Source: Crocodylus rhombifer
Taxonomy: Eukaryota; Chordata; Crocodylia; Crocodylidae
Length of the DNA: 64,000 nt
Reading direction: 5' to 3'
Assembly (NCBI GenBank): GCA_038503035.1
Contig: JAVSML010019175.1
Coordinates: forward strand, 82,968-146,967
The notes beneath the pieces were generated by a model, which was not told where the DNA came from, ran no database searches, and worked only from the letters and a program-made list of their open reading frames with translations. This document shows, piece after piece, positions 46,727-58,700 of this stretch (within the stretch, counting starts at the first letter, position 1; every line of letters starts with the position of its first letter). The position numbers and the translations under genes are program-made.

Positions 46727-49700
46727 GTAAGTGCCTCATGCTGAGCAGTGCGGGCAGGATTGCTCCCTGCCGCCCCAGAAAGGAGGTGGGCGAGGGGTTC
46801 CCTAGGCTGAGTACCCCAGGGACTAGGCAATCTGGAGTGGCGGTAACGCTCTGGGATGCCACGACTCGTTCGTGAGCTAGCCGTTCTCAGCTGGGGCCTG
46901 TGGTGTGGCCCTGGACAGAGGGACTGAGCATGCCGTGCTGCAGCTTGCAATGCACTAGCACCTGGTGCTTTCGTCTTGGCTGTTAGCGTGGTGTGTGGCC
47001 TCCTCATGTCTTGTCTTTGCTCTCACACCCCGCTTGGAGAGGTGTGGACTCGTACGGATGAGTGGACTCAGTACTGCTGACTGGAGGGTCCTTTGGTCTG
47101 TCCAGATTGTCAGACCCTAGGCAAGGGACACAACCCACCTTCCTTTTAAGATGCTGGGGGACCTGACCACTCTTCTTCCCTACAGCTCCAGGAAGCATTT
47201 TCCAGGGGTGCCCTGAAACCTGGGTTGAACATTGTGCTTGAAGGGAAAAAGAAGGCCCTGAACAACGTGGTGAGTACCATGCCTTGCAGATCTTGGTGTG
47301 AGGAGCTTGCCAGGGGAGGTTGGGATCTTGCCTGTGGTTACACAAAGGAGTCAAAGAGATTGTAAATGAGAAGCCCTTAAGGTTTAATTCATTAGGAACC
47401 TCAGAGATGTTTCTGGGAGCCACTGCAGAGCTGTGTAGTGACAAAGGCTGGTGTTTGTGATAGATGTGGTGCTACTGGCCCCGGAGCCCTCTTCTCCTGC
47501 AAATGGATGTGACTGGCTGTGTTAGTCTGAAATCAAGCTGTGACTGCCTGTTCCCGTGAATTGACTGTGTTCACTGCTGTTGTGCAGAGGTGCTGCAGCT
47601 GATGGTGCTCATTGACTTTAGCTGCTGTGTAGAGTGGTGAGATCTGCTTTCAATATTTCATGGCCTGTGAGGACCTTTACAAATTGTTAGAGCTCTGCTT
47701 ATAACAGGCTTTGTAGAGGTTCTGTTTTCTGGATTGGATTAGATGTTAAGACGTTAAGTCCCACAGCTTGGCTCTGGTCTGCAGAGTACCGGGTTTATTT
47801 CAGATTTTGTAGAAAATGTTTATTGTTGCCACAGGGCTAAAGTGCTGATTTTAAGTTGTTATGCGACACTTGTGATTGTTTAGCTGGGGACTGAATATTG
47901 GACGATGAGCTTTCATTAAGAGCCCATCCTAATTACTGTGTGAATGTTGTTACTCCATAATACAGTTGCCTAGGAAGCACTGCTCTCGTTCGTACCAGTG
48001 TAAGATATGTTAGAATGCTTTCTGGAAAAAGCCTGTGGGATGTGCTAAATCAGTGTGTGGAGCACACTCTGCCTGCACTTGGTTTCTAGTATCTTACCAG
48101 AAGAGAAACTCCACAACAAGCTAAGTCAGGGGTTGGAAACCTTGTCACTGGGGCCACTGCTTGCAGCCCAGCCTTTCCTGTGGGGTCACACCCACACACC
48201 CCCAGGTGATCAGCAGATGCTACCAAAGGAATAACTAGAAAAAGGCAGATGCCAGTGGAGCCACCCTGCTCCAAAATGTACACTCAAAAGGTGAGAGAAA
48301 CAAGATTTGCAAGACAAACTTAGTATATTTTATCGGATCAGTTGAAAAGAGTTGCTGGCTACTACAGAATGATGGGGGTGGGGGCTGGCACACCACCTAA
48401 TGCCCCATGCTGCTGCTGTTCTGCCTCATGCAGGGAGTGGGGTGCTGAGGACCAGACCTCTGTTCGGTCCTCGGCACAGCTTCGGTATCATGGAGGTCTC
48501 CCCCACATTTGGAGCACTCTGATCGGCTGTTTCTGTCAGCCAGTCAGAGTGCGAATAAAGCGTTATGGACAGACAGACTTGGGCTTTTATAATATTAGAA
48601 TGGTAATATCTGAGTTCCCCAAAACAGTATTGGGAATGTTGCATGTTCACTTTTTTCATCAATCTAAAGTTGCCTTGATGTCATTAGATTCCTTCCTTGC
48701 TCTTTCTTTTCTCACATGTCAAAAATGATCACCCTGTCCTTCAGTTAAGTTGCATGTGAACTGTATTTGGTTCCTGTCTCTGTTTCTCTGCTGGGTTCTC
48801 AGGCTGTATCTGGACTCTTTAGTTTAACAGCAGCCTCTCTTGAGCTTAGTTTAGTAAAACGATGTGCTGTTCAAATTTCAACCCCTCTGATTATGTCTCT
48901 CTTGTAGTAGTTTTCCTGCTTTCTTAATCTAAGTTTAACAAGACGCCCTTTGTCTGTCTCAATGCTCATCACCTGAGGAAGCAGCCAACATTGTGCACTG
49001 AGGGTCTGAGCCATGTCCTTAGAGGGCAGGGCCACATGTGACAAAAGCATTTAGTTTTGCTATTCTAGGAAGGAAGCATCTGTTTTGTCTTGCTGTTAAC
49101 AGAGCCTTGTTCTCTTTTCCAGGATGGCTTGAAGCAGTGCCTGTCTGAATTCAAGCAGCACCTCGAGTGGGTGGAAAGGCTGGATGTGACTCTGGCTCAG
49201 GCATCAAACATCATAAGTCCCACCTTGAGTCAAACACCTGACAAAGCTTCTCCGGACCCTGAGGATGACTTCCAGAGAGAGATGAGCTTGTAAGTAAGAG
49301 GTGATGTCTCCTGTGGGACTAGTATCATAATGCACTTGCAGTCCACCAGGGCAAAAACCTAATATGGCTGCACACTGCCTGGATACATCAGTGATGGCAG
49401 TACAAAATTTCCTGAAACCAGCAGTTTTCAAACTGTGTGTTGCGCCTCCCCAAGGGGGCATGAAGGAACATTGGGGGTAGGGTGCAGCACAGGGAGGGGT
49501 CACACAGGCAAGAAGTTTACAAGGAGCTGGCGCTGCTGCAGCATTGTAGGGGGATGCAGGGGCAAGGAGCCCTGTGCAGGGTTAGAGGTTAGGGTTAGGG
49601 TTAGAGGTGCAGTGGGGCCAAGGCAGGAGGTGCTTGAGCCATAGCAGATGGAGCCACCCAAGCTGCAACAGCTGCTGGGATAAGGGGTGCTCTGTTTCTG

Positions 49701-52700
49701 GCTGCAGTACTTCTCCGGGATGAGGGGAGCGCAAACAAAATTGTAACTCAAAGAGGGGCTTGGCTCAAACAGTTTAAAAACTGCTGTTCTAAACAGTGGT
49801 CTGAGGCTGATTCGGTGACTGCATATGTTTCCTAGTTTCATAGTTGTTAGGGTCGGAAGGGACCTGAGTAGATCATCTAGTCCGACCCCTGCCATAGCAG
49901 GAAAGAGTACTGGGGTCAGAGGACCCCAGCAAGGTGATTGTCTGGCCTCGTCTTAAAGACCCCCAGGGTAAGAGCCAGCACCACTTCGCTTGGAAGTTGG
50001 TTCCAGATCCTAGCCGCCCCGACAGTGAAGTAGCGCCTCCTGATGTCTAGCCTGAATTTACCCTCTGCCAGCTTGTGACCGTTATTCCTAGTCACTCTTG
50101 GTAGTGCTCAGTGGGGAACAGGGACTCCCCCAATGCCTGCTGGTCCCCTCTGACTCGTTTGTAACAGGCCACTAGATCCCCCCTCAACCTTCTCTTCTGG
50201 AGGCTGAACAGGTTCAGGTCCCGTTGCCTCTCCTCATAGGGCCTGCCCTGCTGCCCCCTGACCATTCCAGTGGCCCTCTGGATCCTCTCCATGCTGTCCA
50301 CATCCTTCCTGAAGTGCGGCGCCCAGAACTGGACGCAGTACTCCAGCTGTGGCCTGACCAGTGCCACATAGAGGGGGAGGATCACCTCCCTGGACCTGCT
50401 TGAGATGCATCTGTGGATGCATGACAAGGTACAGTTGGCCTTCCTGACCTCATCCCCACACTGCCGGACAATGTTCATCTTGGCATCAGTGATGACTCCA
50501 AGATCCTTTTCTGCCTCTGTGCTGATGAGAAGGGAGTTCCCCAGCCTGTAGGTATGGTGCTGGTTCTTCCGCCCCAGGTGCAGCAGCTTGCACTTGTCAG
50601 TTTTGAATCCCATCCTATTATCATCCGCCCATCCCTGTAACCTGTCTAGGTCCGATTGTAGCCTATTCCTCCCTTCTAGCATGCCCACATCCCCCCACAT
50701 CTTAGTGTCATCAGCAAATTTGAACAGGGTCCAAATCACTGATGAAGATGTTGAACAATGCGGGCCCGAGGACCGAGCCCTGGGGGACCCCATTGCCCGC
50801 ATCCCTCCAGGTTGAAAATGACCATCCACCACCACTCTCTGGGTGCGGCCCTCCAGCCAGTTGGCGACCCAATTGACTGTGTGGGTGTCGACGCCACAGT
50901 CCCCCAGTTTCTTAATGAGAACGGGGTGAGAGTGTCGAAGGCCTTCCGAAAGTCCAGGAAGACTATGTCCACTGCTACCCCTGCATCTAATGATTTGGTG
51001 ATCTGATCATAGAAGACCACCAGGTTGGTCTGACAAGACCTGCCACTAATGAACCCATGTTGGTTGCCCCTAAGCATAATCCCCTCTGCTGGCCCCTCAT
51101 GGACATGTGCCAGAATAATTCTCTCAAAAAGCTTACCTAGGATTGAGGTAAGACTAACTGGCTTATAGCTTCCTGGGTCCTCCTTCCTCCCTTTTTTGAA
51201 GATGGGAACCACGCTGGCCCTTTTCCAGTCCTCTGGCACCACACCAGAGCACCACGAGTGCTCATAAAGCCGTGCCAGGGGTCCTGCAATGACTGCGGCT
51301 AATTCCCTCGGTGCTCTGGGGTGGAGATTGTCCAGACCAGCTGATTTAAATACATCCAGTCCCTCCAGAAGTTCCCTGACTAGATCCTCACTGACCTTTG
51401 GCCTAGGTGTGCCTCCCATGGGGCCTGAGGGGGGCCCCATGGGGGTGCTGATCCAGTCCCTGCTCAGGAAAATGGAGGCAAAGAAATCGTTCAGTAGGTT
51501 AGGTTTGTCGGCCGGTGTGACAACCAAATTTCCCAGCGTATCTTGCAGGGGCCCCACGTTACCTGGTACCTTCTTTTTGCCCCCTATCTTTTTAAAAAAG
51601 GACTTCTTGTCCTTGATCCAGGTAGCTAGTCCCAGTTCCATCTCCACCTTGGCCTTCCTGACTGCCCCTGCATCCCTGAGCAACCGCAGTATAATCCTCC
51701 CTGATGATGGCCCCTCCCTTCCAGCTACAGGACATTCCCGGATGCTTTTGATGAGCCACGGGGGGTTTTGCACCCTCGTGCTGCCTTTGATCCATGTTGG
51801 GATTACCTCCCTTTGGGCTTGGAGGATTGTCTCCTTAAGGAGCGACCACTCTTCTTGGACACCTGGCTCCCCTCCCCTCCGGGACCTCAGTGCCTCTCCG
51901 ACTATTCTTCTTAGCTCATTGAAGTCCACTGTCCTGAAATCTAAGGCTGCTGCCTCGCTGCAGGCCTTTGCCACATTGCTCTGGATGGTGAATTCCAGCA
52001 GGCAATGATCGCTGTCGCCCAGGTGGTCGAGCACCTGCAGCCCCCTCACCAGGTCGTCACTTGTGGCCAGCACCAGGTCCAACAAGGCATCTCCCCTGGT
52101 GGGGCTGTGCACCTCTTGGGTTAGGTGGAGGTCCTCCATTTTGGCTAGGAACCTAAGTGAGTGGTCAGACCTGGCTGACTGCTCTTGCCAGCAGATGTCT
52201 GGAAAGTTCAGGTCACCGATGATGACCACGTCCTTTGACCTAACTACCTCTGTGAGCTGACTTAAGAATTCCTGGTCTCGCTCTTCCCCGTGGTTGGGGG
52301 GTCTATAGTAGACCCCCACCGTTAAATCTCTTTCCCCTCGACTGACTTGTATTCTTCATAGACTTCATAGACATCAGGGCTGGAAGGGACCTCGGGAGAT
52401 CATCGAGTCCAGCCCCCTGCCCAAAGGGCAGGAAGTCAGCTGGGGTCATAGGATCCCAGCAAGATAATCATCCAATTTACTCTTGAAGGTGTTCAGTGTA
52501 GGTGCTTGAACCACCTCCGCTGGCAGACTGTTCCAGACCTTGGGAGCTCGGACAGTAAAGAAATTCTTCCTTATGTCCAGCCTGAAACGGTCTTGCAGGA
52601 GTTTGTGACCGTTCGACCTAGTCATCCCTTGGGGTGCTCTGGTGAACAAACGTTCCCCCAGATCCTGGTGGTCACCCCTGATAAACTTGTAGGTGGCCAT

Positions 52701-55700
52701 CAGATCACCCCTGAGCCTACGCTTTTCCAGGCTAAAGAGTCCCATGGCTCTTAGCCTGTCATCGTGAGTTCTGTTTTCCTGACCTGTGATCATGCGCGTG
52801 GCTCTCCTCTGGACTCTCTCAAGCTTCTCCACATCCTTTTTGAATTGTGGAGCCCAAAACTGGATGCAGTACTCCAGGTGCGGCCTCACCAAGGCCGAGT
52901 ACAAGGGGAGAATGACGTCCCGGGATTTGCTCGAGAAGCATCTATGGATGCAAGTCCTATGGGACAGTCTCATTGCAACAAATGCAGCAAAATCTTTTAG
53001 TGGTCTTAGTTTCAAGGATGGGAGGAATATTGAGTCTGAAAACTTTCTAGGCAGTGCAGATTATCTGCACCGAGTGTTAATTGTAAGATTACATTAGCCT
53101 GTGCCAAGATGACTGCACACTGTAAACAGATTTACTTCTGCTGTACTAACACACTCTTGGGAAATACTACCAGCTGCATAGATCAAAACTAAGTTTTAAG
53201 TAGGCATTTTCCTCCGCATAAAGTACATTAAATTTTAGAGTGCATAACAAAAGGAAAAATGGAGATTCCTGCTAGGATATGGTCTTAATGCTGTTGTAAT
53301 TTTACCTGTTATATGTCTTGTGTATTATAATGTAACTTGTAAAGTAATTAAACTATGTATTTAATTAGGCTGGAATAGGAAATTTCTGTTCAGTGTGCCA
53401 GATGATTTGAAGATAGCTAACGTGGTCCCCATCTTCAAAAAAGGGAAGAGAGAGAACCCGGGCAACTATAGGCCCGTCAGTCTTACCTCAGTCCTAGGGA
53501 ATCTCTTTGAGAAGATCCTCAAGGAGCATATCTGTGATGGGCCGGCTTCAGGGATGATGCTTAAGGGCAACCAGCACGGTTTCATTAGGGGCAGGTCATG
53601 TCAGACCAGCCTGATTGCCTTTTATGATCAGGTCACAAAGGCAATGGATGCAGGTGTTGCCGTGGACATAGTCTTTCTAGACTTCAGCAAGGCCTTTGAC
53701 ACCGTCTCTCACCCCATCCTCATTAAAAAACTAGGCAACTGTGGCATTGATGCCTACACAGTCAGATGGATTGCAGATTGGCTCAAGGGTCATACTCATA
53801 GGGTGGTGGGGGATGGGTCATATTCAACATGGGTGGAAGTGGGCAGTGGAGTCCCCCAGGGCTCGGTCTTTGGGCCTGCACTGTTCAATTTCTTCATCAG
53901 CGATTTGGACGATGGAGTGAAAAGCAACCCACTTAAATTCGCTGATGATACCAAAATTTGGGGTGAGGTGAGCACGCTAGTAGGGAGGGAAAGATTGCAG
54001 CAAGATCTGGATAGGTTACAGAAATGGGCTAACATTAACAGGATGCGTTTCAATACTGAGAAGTGCAGGGTGCTGCACTTAGGCAGTAGGAACCAGCAGC
54101 ACACTTATAGAATGGGAAACTCCCTTCCTGAGAGCACGGAGGCAGAAAGGGATCTTGAAGTCATTACTGACTCCAAGATGAACACGGGCCGACAATGCGA
54201 GGTCACGGTTGGCAGGGCTAACCGGACCTTGTCGTGCATCCACAGGTGCATCTCAAGTAGAGCCCAGGAGGTGATCCTCCCCCTCTATGCGACGCTGGTC
54301 AGGCCACAGCGGGAGTACTGTGTCCAGTTCTGTGCGCCCCATTTCAGGAACGATGTGGACAATATTGAAAGGGTCCAGAGGAGGGCCACCTGCATGATCT
54401 GGGGACAACAGGGCAGACCCTACAATGAAGGACTGTGGGACCTAAACCTGTTCAGCCTTTGCAAGAGAAGGCTGAGGGGGGACCTGGTGACTGTCTATAA
54501 ACTCACTAGGGGGGACCAGAAGGGTTTGGGGGAGACACTGTTTTCCCTAGTGCCCCCCGGCATAACAAGGAATAATGGACACAAGTTGTTGGAGAGTAGG
54601 TTTAGATTAGACATCCACAAGAACTACTTCATAGTTAGGGCGGCTAGGATCTGGAACCAGCTTCCAAGGGAAGTGGTGCTGGCTCCTACCCTGGGAGTCT
54701 TTAAGAAGAGGCTTGATGCCTACCTGGCTGGACTCATTTGAGTCCAGTTTTTTTCTCCTGCCCAGGCAGGGGGTTGGACTTGAAGATCTACAAGGTCCCT
54801 TCCAACCCTACTTCTATGATTCTATGAGTTAAGGTTGTTGTTGTCACCTTAACTACTTTTGGGGGTTCTTAAAGCTGCAGTGTTAACATCACTCTGACAT
54901 TCTGAGGGATTTAATGTTTATTTGTCTGGCATAGATACCTAATATAAGCAGAATGCCTGTTATCCCTGCCTGCTACTTACCATACAGCTTGTACTTGTCA
55001 TGCCCTAAACTGCTGTCTTCCTGTCTTCCCAGCTACCATCAGGCTCAGGCAGCAGTGCTGACTGCTTTGCCTCAACTACATCACCTCAAAGTTCCCACTA
55101 GGAGGCCAGATGATTACTTTGCAGAGATGGCTAAAACTGACCAACAGATGCAGAAGGTATGAAGTCAGAATGATTTTTCCTTCCTTTGTATGCTACACGG
55201 AGGGCCTAGACATCTTGGTACAAACTGTGATTCATCTTAATATACAGTAAGTGATATATGGTCTGAACTCAGTTGTTGAGAGGACCTGTAGTCCATCTCA
55301 TTCAGCTGCATAGCTTTGACAATGGCCTGTGTCAGAGGCTTCAGGTAAACAGTGAGAGAATGCTCCGTAGTGGCGTGTCCTGAAATAGCCCATCCATAGG
55401 GCTAGCGTCTTCCTAACGCCTGTCAGGGGTGGGCCTGTGTCTGAAAGCAGGAAGGATTTATATCACTTGGCACAGGGGTGTCAAAGATCTGGCCCACAGA
55501 GTCATATCGTTTGGCCTGCAGTGCCGCCTGCCTACATGCAGCACATCCTGGCCCTGTGCACTGAGCCTGTCTGGCACAGGCTGTAGTATGGGACATGTGC
55601 TTCATATGGCACTAGCATGGACTGGCCCTGTGCACTGAGCTGGGGCTGGTCCAGATCAGGGCCACAGACCAGCCTCCTGTGTCAGATCCAGTGTGCAGTG

Positions 55701-58700
55701 CTGGTTCAGTGCAGGCACCACTTGCAGCATGTGCCCCAGACTGGCCTCACGTGCTGTGTGTAGTGTGCATCTCAGACTGGTCCCATGCACTGTCATACAC
55801 TAGGCCAGGGCCAGCACATGTTGCGTGTGGCATGGGGGACAGAAGCTGATATGCTGCAAGCACCATGCATGACCAGTCCAGGGCACAGGCTGCATGCAGC
55901 ACCCACACCAGACCGGACTAATGGCTGCATCCCACAGACTGTTCCCACACCCAGGCTGAATGAGTTTGACACCCCTGCCTTAAGGAAGTGTTGACCGAAT
56001 ACCTGTTACTCGTGTAAATAGTACCCTGCTCAGCTATGGCTTCAGGCCTATAAGATATACTGACACTGAGTTTCACATCTTGCACAAAAGGTATTTCCAC
56101 TGTTTTTACAACTAACACATTGCCTTTTTACTCACTGAATGGTTGTATAACCTGTATTGTATTCAGCAACACTTAGGAGCCTCTCTTCAGATGATGGCAT
56201 TGCCAGGGGAAAGAGATGGAAGTAAATATTATTTTTGGAGTGTTCCATGCTCAGGGGTCAGAACAGGGCTTCTCTGCTAGTCCCTGCTTGTAAGGGTTAG
56301 ATTTTACTGCTGGCTTCTGATTGCTTTCTCTGTTATACTGTGCTTATTTGAAGCCTGTTGTTAGATTCTCCCTGGTAGCCATAATCATGTTTAATGTTTA
56401 ATAGGTGTTTGCAACAACTTGGTTCAATATCCACTGTATTTTCATTGGGATACCTAATATATAGCAGTAGCGGGTTGTTACTTTTAGCTAGGCCTAGAAT
56501 ACAGCCTTCCTCAAACTAAACAGAATAACAAAATCCCCTCCCCACTTCTCCTATCCAGGGTAAGGGCTTCATCGCAGTGCATCAGTGTTGCCTTTCTTTT
56601 CAGCTTCCCTCCTGTCCAGCATCATCTCTCTGGGAGCTATTAACTTCCTCCAGGGCCAGCTAGTCCACCCTGTCAGCTGGCCCAGAGCTCCTAAGCAGGC
56701 AACCTATTGCCCTCTAACCCCATGTAGCTGGGCTCCAGGCCCTGGGCCATGCACCATGTTACAATACCAACCTCTGGGGGTCTTTGAAGTGCTGTTTACC
56801 GTGCATATGTATATGCTTCTTATTGTTCCACAGATGTTAATTTCCAAATAGAGGACTTCTCTAATTAACTAGTACCTAACTCTGAAGCACGCCAACTTAA
56901 TATTTTTTCCATAATGGCTGCTGTCTTACTGTTAGCTGGACATTCTTATCCATTTAATTATGAATCCTTCTAAACTTGTGCTTTCTGCTTTGTTGCAACA
57001 AGTGCTACAGGCCAGCGACATGCTGTGCAGTTAGAAAAGAAATTCCTTTAACAGTGTGAACATTGTGATCTTTCAGTTTCATTAAATGTCTCATTGTTCT
57101 TCAGTGGAAGTGTCAGGTATCAGGTGGGACTTATATGTAAAGGAAGCAAGTTTCATAGGGTCTGGGCCCTTGTTTATTGTACTCATTTCTGCAAATGCAT
57201 AGGATAAGTGCTCTCCCTGTGCTCCTTTTGCCCTTAAATAGATGGTATATTTAAATTAGATTCTCTATTAATTGGTTCAGTCACTGTTTGTATATAACTA
57301 GGTAACAGGTATACTCCTACTTTCGTTTGGCAGGCAGTCTTAAAAATGTTAATGGACTTAAAGTGCATGTATAATGAATGTAGGTGGGCTGTTATGGATG
57401 TTGTAATCTTAGTCCAAAGTTGGACCTCGTATTTTCTTTGTCCTACAGAGGAATGACTAAGTTAGGTCAGATATTTTAAGCTAGAGTCTGACTGGGGAAA
57501 GGAGGAAAAAATGGTATTTATGTTGAAAGACTTGACGTGTGTGGTAAATGAGGCACAGGTCTTTTCTTAGTATTTTGATGGCCTGGTAGTATCTTCCTGA
57601 AGCCCTGATCATTGGTCTAGGGGAACAGCAATGTCACTGTGTAGATGAGTTGTTTCTTACTGTTACTGGTACCTTTTCCCTTGTGAACAGCAAAACTTTA
57701 CTTATGCCTCACCATGTATTTTACAGGGATTTCCCTATAAATCAGTGTTGGAATCTCTCTGAACTTTGGATTAATTGAAAATTGCATCATTAACTAAAAC
57801 CAGGAAGCTTGTAATTGCTTGAGGATGGGGAGGAAGGGGCTTCCAGTGCTTCTGAGCATACTCAGCTTGAGTTATTAACCCTAATGGAAAGTGAGGAAGG
57901 TGTACTGCATATCACACTGTGGCACTTTGTCTAGGTGGTAGCCTTAGGAGGCTCCTGGGTATTTTATAAATATTGTACAGCTTAAACACTTGCTACATAT
58001 TTTTAGGAGCAGTGCTATTCTTTTAGCTCCCTCTGCATAAGTCTTGTTATTTTCCTAATTAGATCCGACAGAAGCTTAGGAGTAAACAGGCAGCAATGGA
58101 GAAGTCTGAGAAAGCAAAGCAGCTCCGTGCACTAAGAAAATATGGCAAAAAGGTGAGAGAAGAATCTGATAGAGTACGAGGGTCTTACTCTTAGTGTGGC
58201 AAGACCAGGGACCAAGACCAGCTGCTGCTTGGATGGGTAAAGAGGAAGAGCACTTGGAAAGTGAAGTCCTCACGGGGAGTGTTGGATGTACAGGAGGGAG
58301 CAAAGCTTGTATTCGTCTCTTATTGCAGGTGCAAATAGAGGTTCTACAGAAGAGGCAGAAGGAGAAAGCAACGATGCTGAATGCAGTCAAGAAATACCAG
58401 AAAGGTGAAACCATGGATCTTTAGAAGGTTGGGAGAGTGGGGACAGTCAGACAGGAGAGAACAGAGTGCTGTACATGCAGGGTGTTACTGATCCGCACTG
58501 GAGGATGAGCTGAAAGATGGTGTCACTGAGTGGGGAGGGCCACAGGTTATCTGCAGCAGCACAATGGCTTCCTTGTTCAGAGAGCCTAATGCTGTTTTTG
58601 TTTGAAGCTGTGACTCTTGTTCACACTGGAAACTCCTCTATGCCTTGCTTAGTGATAGCAGCTACACAGCCACTCTGCTCTTGTTTCTACAGGCCTCTCT

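Noticed and set aside
49580..49610. Chromosome end (TTAGGG run)
   Set aside because: Only about four units, inside a transposable element, with unique genes on both sides.
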